From NCBI RefSeq assembly GCF_004000785.1, contig NZ_BILX01000038.1, positions 1 to 60,998 on the forward strand: 60,998 nt of DNA. Direction: 5' to 3'. Made by a program: the position numbers and the translations under genes. Every line of letters starts with the position of its first letter. The first letter of the stretch is position 1. The DNA comes from Paenibacillus ehimensis NBRC 15659 (GTDB lineage Bacteria; Bacillota; Bacilli; Paenibacillales; NBRC-103111). The notes under the pieces were generated by a model that was given only the letters and a program-made list of their open reading frames with translations, had not been told where the DNA came from and searched no databases. Positions 18,190 to 26,913 of this stretch are shown one piece after another.

Positions 18190-18220
18190 TACATTGCTCA
18201 AATTTGGTAAAATGTATTCA
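18190..18220 (-). promoter_or_regulatory. Candidate SigG promoter of the gerA operon
   Basis: TGAATA (18220-18215), 18 bases, CAATGTA (18196-18190). The -35 matches the forespore SigF/SigG pattern well; the -10 matches CATACTA only at four of seven positions. Confidence 0.4.
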
Positions 18221-18323
18221 CTCGGCCGATGGAAACGAACGAATGTTCTCTTGCCGCAAACTTCCAAAATACGGTACACTAAATCCTAGTGGCTCGAATG
18301 TCCGAAAGGTACGTCCAGCCATC

Positions 18324-18363
18324 AAAAAAAGGCCTGTGGGAAAGCATCCCCGGCCTTTTTTTA
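18324..18363. terminator. Bidirectional intrinsic terminator
   Basis: AAAAAAAGGCC and GGCCTTTTTTT flank a loop that itself holds GGG/CCC. The T-runs on both strands suit it to end transcripts either way. It separates the zinc-ribbon gene at the end of the biotin operon from the gerA operon. Confidence 0.85.
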
Positions 18364-18384
18364 TCGTTTATCCCATTTCCAGTC

Positions 18385-18759
18385 CTACGCCTTGACCGAC
18401 AGCTTCTCCAGCAGAATTTCTCCTTCGGTCTTGAACGCTTGATTCGCCTCCAAAAACGACTCGACTTCGCTCAGTTCCGCCGGCCGGTACCCCGGCCCGC
18501 CGCAACCGCAGGAATGATAGCTGAAGCCGTGAGCGTACAGGATCTCGACTTTTTTCCACTGCCTGATATCCTTCTGCTTTGGCGCTTGAAAGTCGTGCCC
18601 CATATTGTTCATGACCTCGCCGCATTGCGGACATTTGTATTGTCTGTTCGCTCTTTCGATATGGGTCAGCTCATGGTTGGACGTCTGCTTGAAGACCTTC
18701 CGGCATGAAAAGCAAGCGTAAATATCTTTATAAGGTCCATACATTCCGTAGCGGCACAT
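18385..18759 (-). CDS. Small zinc-ribbon protein
   Basis: 124 residues from the ATG at 18759, which has GGAGG 7 bases upstream. Two CxxC pairs (CFSCRKVFKQ and YKCPQCGEV) suggest one treble-clef or ribbon zinc site; a further SCGCGGPGYRPAE stretch may bind a second metal. The C-terminus is a helix. The family occurs as uncharacterised protein in Bacilli. It follows bioC by 29 bases with no terminator in between, so it is probably read from the biotin promoter, although nothing in it points to biotin chemistry. Confidence 0.8.
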   Translation of the reverse strand: MCRYGMYGPYKDIYACFSCRKVFKQTSNHELTHIERANRQYKCPQCGEVMNNMGHDFQAPKQKDIRQWKKVEILYAHGFSYHSCGCGGPGYRPAELSEVESFLEANQAFKTEGEILLEKLSVKA

Positions 18760-18788
18760 TGGCAATCCTCCATCCTTTCCTCTCCATT

Positions 18789-19670
18789 TTACCGTTTCCG
18801 GGCAACTTTGTCATGAGGGACTTCCGCTTGAAGCCGAAGAAGCTCATACGTGGCAGCGACTCCTTCCGGAGCCGGGAAACGTCTTTCGTACTCCCGAAAC
18901 ATACAAGTGAATAAGGAACGCCAGCCAAGACCCCGCGAAGCATCCGCCGCCGATGCGCTGGCTCCCGTCGCTTTGACCGAGTGCAGAAATTCGCTGACGG
19001 AGGCGTAGCCTTCCGTCCGGATGGCACTCTCTTCCCGGACCTCCGCGAAGCCCGCATGTTGAAGCAGGGTCCGCCACTCGCTCCCGGAGAGAAACGAAAG
19101 GCCGTGCCGCTTCGGCTCCAGCCCGCAGGAGCGGTAAACGGTGGCAAACGATTCGTGCAGCTCCCGGAACGTCTCCGGACCGAAGGTCGTGAACGCCAAT
19201 GAACCGCCGGGACGCAGCAATCGCAGCAAATGCCGGAGCGTTTCCTGCGGACGGCTCAGCCATTGAAAGCAAGCGCTTGAGACAATGAGATCGAAGGAGG
19301 AGGACTCCGCTTCGGCAGCCCATGTTTCGATATCCGCCAGGCGGAAGCTCACAGGGAGCCGCCGGTGCGCGGAGGCCGATGGCGCCTTGGACCGGACGCG
19401 CTGCTCCGCCGCTTCCAGCATGGCCGGGGCGATATCCAGTGCGGTGATGGCCGCACCGGGCCAATCGCGCCGCAGTATTTCGGTCAGCAGGCCGGTGCCG
19501 CAGCCGATTTCGAGCAGATCCAGCCGGGTTTTGCGTTCTCCCTGCTTCACATCGGCGAGCGACCTGCCGAGCCCCTCGGCCATGACGCGTTGAACGCGCG
19601 CGTGCGCATCGTAGGATTCCTTGGCGCAGCGGTTAAAGCGGCGGCGAATCGAATGCAGTCCGGGCTCCAT
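18789..19670 (-). CDS. bioC: Malonyl-ACP O-methyltransferase BioC
   Basis: SAM-dependent methyltransferase, 293 residues. N-terminal RRRFNRCAKESYDAHARVQ is the BioC-specific region; motif I is LLEIGCGTGLLTEIL, followed by ALDIAPAMLEAAE. BioC methylates the free carboxyl of malonyl-ACP, so fatty-acid synthase can extend it to pimeloyl-ACP methyl ester. GGAGG lies 7 bases before the ATG. The coding region overlaps the upstream esterase gene by 38 bases. Conserved VSSACFQWLS and FTTFGPETFREL support the call over generic methyltransferases. Confidence 0.93.
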   Translation of the reverse strand: MEPGLHSIRRRFNRCAKESYDAHARVQRVMAEGLGRSLADVKQGERKTRLDLLEIGCGTGLLTEILRRDWPGAAITALDIAPAMLEAAEQRVRSKAPSASAHRRLPVSFRLADIETWAAEAESSSFDLIVSSACFQWLSRPQETLRHLLRLLRPGGSLAFTTFGPETFRELHESFATVYRSCGLEPKRHGLSFLSGSEWRTLLQHAGFAEVREESAIRTEGYASVSEFLHSVKATGASASAADASRGLGWRSLFTCMFREYERRFPAPEGVAATYELLRLQAEVPHDKVARKR

Positions 19671-20457
19671 GCCACCACCTCCTTATCGCTTCGGCGACAT
19701 CCGCTTCCCGCCCAAGAAACGGCACATGCCCGCTTCCTTCGAGCGGCAGGATCTCCGCCCGCGGCAGCCTCTCGTACAGCTCCTCCGCCGCACCGTACGG
19801 GCACACCTTGTCCTCTTTACCGTGGACGACAAGCGTCGGACAAGCGATCTCCGGCAGCACCGGCAAATGATTCGCGGTCCGCAGAAGCCCAATGCCGGCG
19901 AGCAGCGCCGCGGTCGCCCAGCTTCCTTCCCGGGGAAGCCGCGGGAGAAGGCCCGCTTTCTTTTCCCCATCCGACAGCAGCCGCCCGCGGAATCGGGCTT
20001 CTACCGCCGGCCTGTCCTTGGCGAGCGCCGCCGTCATTTGCCGGAGAACCGCGTCCGGCCAGCCGCGGTCCGCCTGTTCCGTGCAGCGGACGAATCGGGC
20101 GGTTGCGCCCAAAAGCACCAGACCGTCCGGGAATCCTCGTGCGGCAAGACGCAGCGCAAGCAAGCCGCCGAGCGACCAGCCGGCGATCAGGAGCTTTCTG
20201 CTGCTGCGAGAGGTCGCCGCAAGCCCCGGGTGGGTGCCGGCCGCTTCGGGTAAACAAGCGACGGCTGCCGCTTCAGCCTGAGCCACCATCTGTTCCGGCG
20301 TTTCGGCGCAGCCCAACCGTACCGGGACATGATCGAACTCCGGCAGCTGCAATTGCAGCTCCGCGAATGCCGTTTCCGGCATACTCCATCCGGTCAGCCA
20401 TAAGATAACGGCATTGCGCGGCTCTGCCTTCGCGAAATTGCGGATCGGGTCCGTCAT
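19633..20457 (-). CDS. bioH: Alpha/beta hydrolase, pimeloyl-ACP methyl esterase (BioH-like)
   Basis: 274 residues, alpha/beta hydrolase fold. The nucleophile elbow is LIAGWSLGGLLAL; the acid is probably in VHGKEDKVCP and the base in EGSGHVPFLG. In BioC-dependent pathways this enzyme cleaves the methyl ester once the pimeloyl chain is complete. Location between bioF and bioC supports that role; non-orthologous esterases (BioG, BioK, BioJ, BioV) do the same job elsewhere, so the symbol rests on function and context. The ATG at 20457 overlaps the bioF stop as ATGA. Confidence 0.82.
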   Translation of the reverse strand: MTDPIRNFAKAEPRNAVILWLTGWSMPETAFAELQLQLPEFDHVPVRLGCAETPEQMVAQAEAAAVACLPEAAGTHPGLAATSRSSRKLLIAGWSLGGLLALRLAARGFPDGLVLLGATARFVRCTEQADRGWPDAVLRQMTAALAKDRPAVEARFRGRLLSDGEKKAGLLPRLPREGSWATAALLAGIGLLRTANHLPVLPEIACPTLVVHGKEDKVCPYGAAEELYERLPRAEILPLEGSGHVPFLGREADVAEAIRRWWHGARTAFDSPPL

Positions 20458-21632
20458 CGCGCCGGCACCCCCAGCCGAAGGGCAGCCCGTTCGATGCGGC
20501 GGGCGGCATCGGCCAAGTCTTCCGGAGTATGCGCAGCCGATAAAGAAAAGCGGATGCGCGCCGTTCCGTCCGGGACCGTCGGGGGACGAACGGCAGCGGC
20601 GGCAATCCCTTCCGCTTCCAGCGCGGAGCGGAAGCGCAGGGCAGTCGCGTTGTCTCCGACGACAACCGGGACGATCGGCGAATCTCCTGGCCCCACCTGA
20701 AGGCCTGCCCTGTGAAGCGACAAGCGGAACTGCCGGCTCGACGCGGCAAGCCGTTCGCGGCGCCAGCGTTCCGTTTGCACCAGGTTCAAAGCCTCCGCAA
20801 TTCCGGCTATAACAGACGGAGGCAGCGCCGTCGAGTAGATGAGCGGCCTCGCCTTCTGGATCAGCCAGCGGATGAGCGTACGGCTGCCGCAAACATAGGC
20901 GCCGTAGACGCCGAACGCTTTGCTGAACGTTCCCACATGCACGTCCACGCCGCTCTGCAGCCCCAGCGCATGACACAGTCCTTCGCCGCGCGCTCCATAG
21001 ACGCCGCCGCTATGGGCTTCGTCGACCATGAGGATGGCTCCGTACTCCTGCTTCAGCGCAACAAGCTCGGCCAGCGGCGCTTGGTCGCCGTCCATCGAGA
21101 AGACCGCGTCCGTGACGATCAGCCTGCGTCTGGCATCGCGGTGCTTATGCAATAACTGCCGCAAATGCTCCATGTCATTGTGGCGGTACCGGGCGTGCGC
21201 GGCGCGGCTTAACCCGATGCCGTCCACGATGCTGGCGTGATTCAGCCGGTCGCTGAGCACGGCATCTCCCCGGCCCGCGAGCGCTTGGATGACGCCGAGA
21301 TTCGCCATATAGCCGTTGGCGAAAACCAGCGCGGCCTCGCTCTGCTGCCAAACGGCGAGAGCTTCCTCCAGACGGCCATAGGGAGGCCGGTTGCCGGCGA
21401 CCAGACGCGAGGCGCCGGAACCGGCTCCCTCGGCGAAAAGCGCGCGGTTCATGGCGGCAGCAATAGCGGGATGGCGCGCCAAACCGAGGTAATCGTTCGA
21501 GGACAGATCCAGCAGCGTTTGTTGTCCGCGCTGGACATACCCTTGACGGCCGGGGGCCGGAGCATTGGTCTGCAACGAGCGGGTTAGCGACTGTTCCTCC
21601 AGCTTCCGAAGCTCGTCTTCGATCCATTTCAT
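20454..21632 (-). CDS. bioF: 8-amino-7-oxononanoate synthase BioF
   Basis: PLP-dependent alpha-oxoamine synthase of 392 residues that condenses pimeloyl-ACP (or CoA) with alanine to give KAPA. Seen motifs: LDLSSNDYLGLARHP at the N-terminus, VDEAHSGGVYGARGEG, and HVGTFSKAFG with the PLP lysine. The family also holds 2-amino-3-ketobutyrate CoA ligase, but the biotin operon context settles the choice. Starts 12 bases after the bioB stop. Confidence 0.95.
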   Translation of the reverse strand: MKWIEDELRKLEEQSLTRSLQTNAPAPGRQGYVQRGQQTLLDLSSNDYLGLARHPAIAAAMNRALFAEGAGSGASRLVAGNRPPYGRLEEALAVWQQSEAALVFANGYMANLGVIQALAGRGDAVLSDRLNHASIVDGIGLSRAAHARYRHNDMEHLRQLLHKHRDARRRLIVTDAVFSMDGDQAPLAELVALKQEYGAILMVDEAHSGGVYGARGEGLCHALGLQSGVDVHVGTFSKAFGVYGAYVCGSRTLIRWLIQKARPLIYSTALPPSVIAGIAEALNLVQTERWRRERLAASSRQFRLSLHRAGLQVGPGDSPIVPVVVGDNATALRFRSALEAEGIAAAAVRPPTVPDGTARIRFSLSAAHTPEDLADAARRIERAALRLGVPAR

Positions 21633-21644
21633 GCTGCCACCGCC

Positions 21645-22658
21645 TTACAGGGCGCAGGCTTCGATCTCGAAGCCCAAATCCTCGATCATTTGATAGTCCA
21701 CCGCCGCCTCTTGCCCTTTCGTCGTCAAATAATCGCCTACAAACAACGAATTGGCGGCGTACAAGCCAAGCGGCTGCAGCGTCCGGAGATTGATCTCGCG
21801 GCCGCCCGCTATGCGGATTTCCTTGGACGGGCATATCAAGCGGAATAACGCCAGCACCTTGAGCGCCTTTATCGCGGGAGTGCGGCCCGCTTTTTCCAGA
21901 GGAGTCCCCGGAATGGCGTTCAGGAAGTTGACCGGAATCGAGTCGGCATCGAGCTCCCGGAGCGCGTAAGCCATTTCGACGATTTCGCGGTTCGTTTCGC
22001 CCATGCCGATAATCACGCCGGAGCAAGGGGACAGGCCGCAGCGCTTCACTTTTTCCACGCTTTCGACCCGTTGATCGTAAGTATGGGTTGTCGTGATGGA
22101 AGGATAGTTGGCTCTGCTTGTGTTCAAGTTATGATTGTAGCGGTGAACGCCCGCTTCCGCGAGCCGTTCGGCCTGATGGTCCTTCAGAAGGCCAAGGCAC
22201 GCGCAAATTTTGAGCGGCATCGTCGCGCGGATTTCCTTGACCGCTTCGACGACCTGATCCAATTCTTTGTCCGTCGGACCTTTGCCGGACGCGACGATGC
22301 AGTAGGTCCCCGCTTGACGGGCCATCGCTTCGCGCGCCCCGGCCAGCAGCGTCGACTTTTCCAGCAGCGGGTACTTGGCGATCGGCGCCGCAGATACGAC
22401 GGATTGGGCGCAATAGCCACAGTCCTCGGGACACAGGCCGCTTTTGGCGTTAATAATCATATTCAGCTTGACTTTCTTGCCGTAAAAATGTTTGCGTACC
22501 CGAAAAACAGCCTGCAGCAGCGGCAGAACTTCGTCGTTATCGGCCTCCAGCACGGCGAGTCCTTCTTCGACGGACAAACGTTCGCCATTCAGCGCTTTTT
22601 GAGCCAACGCCTCCCAGTTCGCGGCCGTTTCCGGCAATCCGGTTGCCTTCATCCTCAT
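21645..22658 (-). CDS. bioB: Biotin synthase BioB
   Basis: Radical SAM enzyme of 337 residues that inserts sulfur into dethiobiotin. The [4Fe-4S] motif CxxxCxxC is in GLCPEDCGYCAQS; NLNTSRANYPSITTTHTY and AGGREINLRTLQPLGLYAAN are conserved BioB blocks around the [2Fe-2S] site. Full length. Separated from bioD by 12 bases. Confidence 0.97.
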   Translation of the reverse strand: MRMKATGLPETAANWEALAQKALNGERLSVEEGLAVLEADNDEVLPLLQAVFRVRKHFYGKKVKLNMIINAKSGLCPEDCGYCAQSVVSAAPIAKYPLLEKSTLLAGAREAMARQAGTYCIVASGKGPTDKELDQVVEAVKEIRATMPLKICACLGLLKDHQAERLAEAGVHRYNHNLNTSRANYPSITTTHTYDQRVESVEKVKRCGLSPCSGVIIGMGETNREIVEMAYALRELDADSIPVNFLNAIPGTPLEKAGRTPAIKALKVLALFRLICPSKEIRIAGGREINLRTLQPLGLYAANSLFVGDYLTTKGQEAAVDYQMIEDLGFEIEACAL

Positions 22659-22670
22659 CTCCCTCTCCTC

Positions 22671-23462
22671 CTATTGACTTCTTGCGTTGTCCAGCATCTG
22701 TCGGACCGGCGAAATGTCGATATGCTGCTCCACGGCACGCACGAGTCTCTCCCTCGTGACTTCGCCGCTGAGCCAAGGGAACCGTCCGAGCACGCGGAGA
22801 CCGCCGTAGCGCTCGATCAGCTCCGCATTCGCGGCCGTGCTCGGGTCGTTGCGCGATGTCGCGGGGTCGGCTTCGTTCATCACGACGCCTGCGACCGGAA
22901 TCCCCCGCTGCCGCAGCAGCGCCGCGGTTAAAAGTGTATGGTTGATCGTGCCCAGACCGCAGCGGGCGACAATCAGCGCCGGAACGCCAAGCTCGGCGAT
23001 GAGGTCCGCCACGAGGGCGTCGGAGGTTAACGGGACGGCAGCGCCCCCCGCTCCTTCGATGAGCAGCGCGTCGTACCGTTCGGACAACGGTTCGCCGGCC
23101 GCCAACAGCCCGGCCATCGTCAAGGCTGCACCGGCTTGTTCGGCGGCAAGCGCCGGAGCCAGCGGCGGCGCGAACGTAAACGGCGCGATTTGCTCCGGCC
23201 GTTCGGCGAGACCCGTTCCGCGGAGCAGCCGTTCGGCGTCGGTGATCCCCCTGCCCAGCAGCGCGCCGCTCTGTACCGGCTTCCAGACGCCGACGTTCCG
23301 CCCTTCGCCGCGCAGCGCGGCGGCGATGGCCGCCGTAATCACCGTCTTGCCGACGCCGGTATCCGTCCCCGTGACGAATGCTCCGCGCCACCGCTTTCGG
23401 CCCGACGCTTTGCGGTCGCACAGCTCCTCGCCACCGTGCGCGGACGATGTGTGCGTCCCCAT
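22671..23462 (-). CDS. bioD: Dethiobiotin synthetase BioD
   Basis: ATP-dependent carboxylase, 263 residues, forming the ureido ring from DAPA and CO2. The P-loop is FVTGTDTGVGKTVITAAI, followed by VWKPVQSGA and the IEGAGGAAVPL motif. The ATG at 23462 shares a base with the bioA stop (TAATG), so the longer in-frame reading to 23648 inside bioA is not used. The first ~30 residues before the P-loop are an unusual hydrophilic extension. Confidence 0.95.
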   Translation of the reverse strand: MGTHTSSAHGGEELCDRKASGRKRWRGAFVTGTDTGVGKTVITAAIAAALRGEGRNVGVWKPVQSGALLGRGITDAERLLRGTGLAERPEQIAPFTFAPPLAPALAAEQAGAALTMAGLLAAGEPLSERYDALLIEGAGGAAVPLTSDALVADLIAELGVPALIVARCGLGTINHTLLTAALLRQRGIPVAGVVMNEADPATSRNDPSTAANAELIERYGGLRVLGRFPWLSGEVTRERLVRAVEQHIDISPVRQMLDNARSQ

Positions 23463-24829
23463 TACGCTCCCCAGCCTTCTTCGGTGACGTCGTAGATGGC
23501 CCCGGCCAAAATATCCGCCATCGCATCGAGCTCCGCTTCCGTACTGGCGAGAGGCGGGATCAAAACGATCACGTTGCCGAGCGGGCGGGTCAGCATGCCG
23601 AGCTCTCTCGCACGCATGCAGACGCGGACGCCGACACGGTCCGTCCAAGCATAAGGCTCGCGGGACTTTTTATCCCGGACGAGCTCGATTCCGATCATCA
23701 AACCTTGCTGCCGGATATCGCCGACATGCGGCCAATCGGCAAGCAGAGCCAGTTTCTTCGCCGCAAAGGCGGCCTTTGCATTAACCGTATGTATCGTATT
23801 CCTTTCCTCAAGAAGCCGGAGGCTGGCCAACGCGACGGCGCATCCAAGCGGATTGCCCGTGTACGAGTGACCGTGAAAAAACGTTTTTTGCTCCGAGTAG
23901 TCGGCGTAAAACGCAGCGTAGATCTCGTCGGTAGCCAGTGTCGCCGCGAGAGGCAGATATCCGCCGGTCAGGCCTTTGCCCACGACCATCAAGTCGGGCG
24001 AGACGCCCTCCAGATCGCAGGCGAACATCGCTCCGGTGCGGCCGAAGCCCGTCGCCACCTCGTCGGCGATCAGCAGCACGTCGTGCTTGCGGCACAGCGC
24101 GGCAATCTCGCGCAAGCAGCCTTGCGGCATGACGATGATGCCGCCGGCTCCTTGCACGACAGGCTCCACCAGGAGAGCCGCCATCTCGTCCGCCCGCGAC
24201 TCCAGCAGCTCCCGCAGCGCGCACAGCGTCGCTTCCATCGCTGCGGAAGCCCCGCCTTCGGTGCGGTAAGCGTAAGGATACGGAATGACGCAGGGGGAAA
24301 ACAGCAGCGGCCGGAAGACATTATGGTAGAGCGGGATCGCACCGACACTGACGGCGCCGAGCGTATCCCCATGGTAAGCCTGGTTCATCGTAATAAACTT
24401 CGTTTTGCGGCCGATGCCCCGGTTGTGCCAATACTGGAACGCCATTTTGAGCGCAATCTCTACGCCGGTCGCGCCTGCATCGGAATAGAACACCTTCGTC
24501 AGCCGTTCCGGAGCGATGCGTACCAGATTCGCGGCCAGCTCGATCGCCGGCACATTGGCCATGCCGAGCAGGGTCGAGTGAGCGACTTTCGCCAGTTGGG
24601 ACGCAACCGCTTCGTTCAGCTCGGGAACGTTGTGCCCGTGCACGTTGAGCCAGACCGACGAAAACCCGTCATAGTAAGCGCGTCCCCGAACATCGTAAAG
24701 CATGATGCCTTCGCCCCGTTCGATAATGAGCGGTTCGCCTTTAACATAGTCCTTCATCTGTGTAAACGGATGCCATAAGTACGCCTTATTCCAAGCCGCA
24801 AGCTCCTCGCAGGTTGTGACCGTTTCCAT
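23462..24829 (-). CDS. bioA: Adenosylmethionine-8-amino-7-oxononanoate aminotransferase BioA
   Basis: Class III PLP aminotransferase, 455 residues, converting KAPA to DAPA. NKAYLWHPFTQMKDY at the N-terminus is the BioA signature; ADEVATGFGRTGAMFAC and VVGKGLTGGYLPLAATL carry the PLP-contacting Asp and Lys. First gene of the operon. GGTGA lies 6 bases before the ATG, and a BirA operator covers the promoter. Confidence 0.96.
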   Translation of the reverse strand: METVTTCEELAAWNKAYLWHPFTQMKDYVKGEPLIIERGEGIMLYDVRGRAYYDGFSSVWLNVHGHNVPELNEAVASQLAKVAHSTLLGMANVPAIELAANLVRIAPERLTKVFYSDAGATGVEIALKMAFQYWHNRGIGRKTKFITMNQAYHGDTLGAVSVGAIPLYHNVFRPLLFSPCVIPYPYAYRTEGGASAAMEATLCALRELLESRADEMAALLVEPVVQGAGGIIVMPQGCLREIAALCRKHDVLLIADEVATGFGRTGAMFACDLEGVSPDLMVVGKGLTGGYLPLAATLATDEIYAAFYADYSEQKTFFHGHSYTGNPLGCAVALASLRLLEERNTIHTVNAKAAFAAKKLALLADWPHVGDIRQQGLMIGIELVRDKKSREPYAWTDRVGVRVCMRARELGMLTRPLGNVIVLIPPLASTEAELDAMADILAGAIYDVTEEGWGA

Positions 24830-24855
24830 GACCGTTCACCGCCTCTATCGTTTTT

Positions 24856-24893
24856 AATTGTTAACCTAAAATATTTATTATAGGTTAACAATT
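24856..24893 (-). promoter_or_regulatory. BirA operator and bioA promoter
   Basis: Perfect 13-base inverted repeat AATTGTTAACCTA / TAGGTTAACAATT with a 12-base spacer. This matches the classical biotin-repressor site. A minus-strand TATAAT (24882-24877) lies inside it, so BirA-biotinyl-AMP would block RNA polymerase directly. Confidence 0.95.
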
Positions 24894-24965
24894 AATCCTA
24901 TTCTAACAAACCGCTACCCTCGTGTAAAGCAAGAGACCAGGACAGGCTTAAGTCGTGACAAAACG

Positions 24966-25000
24966 AAAGGCCCATGGAAGACATTCTTCCATAGGCCTTT
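24966..25000 (-). terminator. Intrinsic terminator of the permease gene
   Basis: AAAGGCCCATGGAAGA pairs with TCTTCCATAGGCCTTT (one bulge) with a 3-base loop; the minus strand continues CGTTTTG. It lies 23 bases past the permease stop. Confidence 0.8.
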
Positions 25001-25022
25001 GGGGGCTCCAGCCGAGCCCTTT

Positions 25023-26438
25023 TTATAAGCTTCTCCCCGTCTGCTCTTGCTTCGGGTGCTTATGCCGGTAAAACAGATAGTGAACCAAATAGCAAATGAT
25101 CGTAAACGGGATTCCGTAGTAAAGAGCGATTTTCTGCTCTTGATCGAACGCCAGCCCAACCAGCGCCACGAGGCACAGGATTACCGCGAGAATAGGAACG
25201 AACGGAAACAGCTTGACCCTGTATTTCAAATCGTGAACGCTGTTCCCTTCCGCAATAAAACGGCGGCGGAACAAGTATTGGGATATGGCGACCCCCATCC
25301 ATACCATAATTCCGGCAAATCCGGATATCCCGGTCAACCACAAAAATACGGTATCCGGTGCCACGACGCTTGAAATCAAGGCTAACGACGCAATAACGGC
25401 ACTGACGATCAATGCCCGGAAAGGCACGCCTTGAGGGGTCAGCTTGCTTAGGTAGGGACTCGCCATATTGCTCTTGGAAAGCGCCCACAGCATACGCGAG
25501 GATGCATAAAGTCCGGAGTTGCTCGCCGAGAGCAGAGCCGTCAAAATAACAAAGTTCATAATATCGGCGGCAAAAGGAATACCCATTTTATCGAAAACAA
25601 GCACAAACGGACTGTCCGTCAGACCCGCTTCCTTCCACGGAATCAACGAGCCGAGGACGAAGACGGAGGCGACGAACAAAAATAAAATTCTCCAAATCGT
25701 ATTCCGTGTCGCTCTCGGAACCGATTCTTCGGGGTTTTCACTCTCGCCTGCGGCAATACCGATAAGCTCCGTTCCCTGGTAACTGAAATTGACGGCGACC
25801 ATTGTCATGAATACGGGAATAAACCCATTGGGAAACAACCCTCCGTCATGCACGAAGCCCGAGCGGATCGGAGCCGAGTTCAAGCCCTCGAAAGGCATGA
25901 GTCCCACGATAGCGGCAAGCCCTAACAAGATGAACAGCGCGATGGTCATGACTTTAATGCTGGAGAACCAGAACTCGGATTCCGCAAAAAGACTCGCGGA
26001 AAAGGCGTTTAACAGGAACATCAGCACAATGAACAGCGCGATCCACACCCACGAGGGCACGTCGGGAAACCAGCGCGTCATCAGAATTCCGGCGCCGACC
26101 CATTCGGAGCCGACCGCGACAATCCAGTTGATCCAATACAACCAGCCGATCGTAAACCCGGTAGCCGGACCTATAAACTTGGTCGTATACGCCTGAAATG
26201 AACCGGTTACCGGCATCACTACCGCCAGCTCGGCCAAGCACAGCATAACCAGATACATCAGAAGCCCGCCGGCCAAATAGGCCAAGACGACACCGCCCGG
26301 CCCGGCTTGATTAATCAAGTACCCCGTGCTGACAAACAACCCGGTACCGATGGCCCCGCCCAGCGAAATCATAAACATATGCCTGCTTTTCATGGAACGC
26401 TTGAGCCGGTTGTCCTTTTCCTCGATTACAATAGCCAT
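25023..26438 (-). CDS. APC-family amino acid permease
   Basis: About 471 residues with twelve hydrophobic helices. The N-terminal SRHMFMISLGGAIGTGLFVS is the amino-acid-transporter (AAT) signature, and GESENPEESVPRATRNTIWR is the conserved loop of LysP/YbxG/RocE-like members. It probably imports an amino acid by proton symport; lysine or another basic amino acid would fit but is not proven. Three in-frame starts exist: ATG 26438 with GGGGTA upstream, ATG 26453 and TTG 26459. I prefer 26438. A ~220-base leader with a cre-like site and paired regions precedes it. Confidence 0.9.
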   Translation of the reverse strand: MAIVIEEKDNRLKRSMKSRHMFMISLGGAIGTGLFVSTGYLINQAGPGGVVLAYLAGGLLMYLVMLCLAELAVVMPVTGSFQAYTTKFIGPATGFTIGWLYWINWIVAVGSEWVGAGILMTRWFPDVPSWVWIALFIVLMFLLNAFSASLFAESEFWFSSIKVMTIALFILLGLAAIVGLMPFEGLNSAPIRSGFVHDGGLFPNGFIPVFMTMVAVNFSYQGTELIGIAAGESENPEESVPRATRNTIWRILFLFVASVFVLGSLIPWKEAGLTDSPFVLVFDKMGIPFAADIMNFVILTALLSASNSGLYASSRMLWALSKSNMASPYLSKLTPQGVPFRALIVSAVIASLALISSVVAPDTVFLWLTGISGFAGIMVWMGVAISQYLFRRRFIAEGNSVHDLKYRVKLFPFVPILAVILCLVALVGLAFDQEQKIALYYGIPFTIICYLVHYLFYRHKHPKQEQTGRSL

Positions 26439-26665
26439 ATAACGATACCCCATTCCCAATAATGTTATTTTCTAGTAAACGCTTACATTTTTTTGTTAGA
26501 ACAGTCGTCTATCAGGACCGTCCGCCGCAATCATCCTTCCGTTTCGCCGACGTTCTAAAAAATAAAAAACTTAGCATGTCCGGACATTTCTCCTTCACGC
26601 CAAGCCCTCTTCTATACACTATAAGCTAAACAGAGCTATAAAAAGAAAATTTGAATTTTTTTCCT
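26439..26665 (-). promoter_or_regulatory. Long structured 5' leader of the permease gene
   Basis: Between the promoter and the start codon there are about 225 bases without a gene. On the minus strand the perfect palindrome ATGTCCGGACAT is followed by GCTAAG and a T-rich run, and TTAGAACGTCG pairs with CGACTGTTCTAA (one bulge), which is followed by CAAAAAAAT. This arrangement resembles an attenuator or riboswitch. I could not match it to the lysine riboswitch or another family. Confidence 0.4.
26474..26487 (-). promoter_or_regulatory. Candidate CcpA (cre) site
   Basis: TGTAAGCGTTTACT on the minus strand differs from the cre consensus TGWNANCGNTNWCA only in its last base. It lies inside the permease leader, downstream of the likely start point, so it would act as a roadblock in good carbon supply. 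Confidence 0.5.
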
Positions 26666-26693
26666 ATTATACTATAATTCATCATTGTGTCAA
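26666..26693 (-). promoter_or_regulatory. SigA-type promoter of the permease gene
   Basis: TTGACA (26693-26688), 16 bases, TATAAT (26671-26666). Both hexamers are consensus. Confidence 0.7.
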
Positions 26694-26853
26694 TAATTTG
26701 TATGTCACGATCGACAGTTCGGCTTGTTTTTAGTCGTTAAGTCATGCATGTTTTGTGAATTCGACATCTTTCGCGCTTTTCCTTTTTCCAATGTATGGCC
26801 CCCGCAAATTTTTGCAGGCTGAAAAACCCGGCCTTCTGTCGATTGAAGACATG

Positions 26854-26894
26854 AAAAAAAGGGAGGCTCCCGATTCTACCGAATGCTTCCCCTT
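26854..26894 (-). terminator. Probable terminator of the GNAT gene
   Basis: On the minus strand AAGGG and CCCTT enclose an inner ATTC-GGTA-GAAT hairpin, followed by TTTTTTT. It lies 20 bases past the stop at 26914. The upstream bases 26694-26853 show no gene. Confidence 0.55.
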
Positions 26895-26913
26895 ATGCCC
26901 CCTCACAGATAAG

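Noticed and set aside
19633..20976. Extended start of the BioH-like gene
   Set aside because: The extension lies inside bioF; the ATGA overlap at 20457 is the natural start.
26439..26665. Lysine riboswitch before the permease
   Set aside because: The conserved L-box core and helix order were not found; only generic stems are visible.
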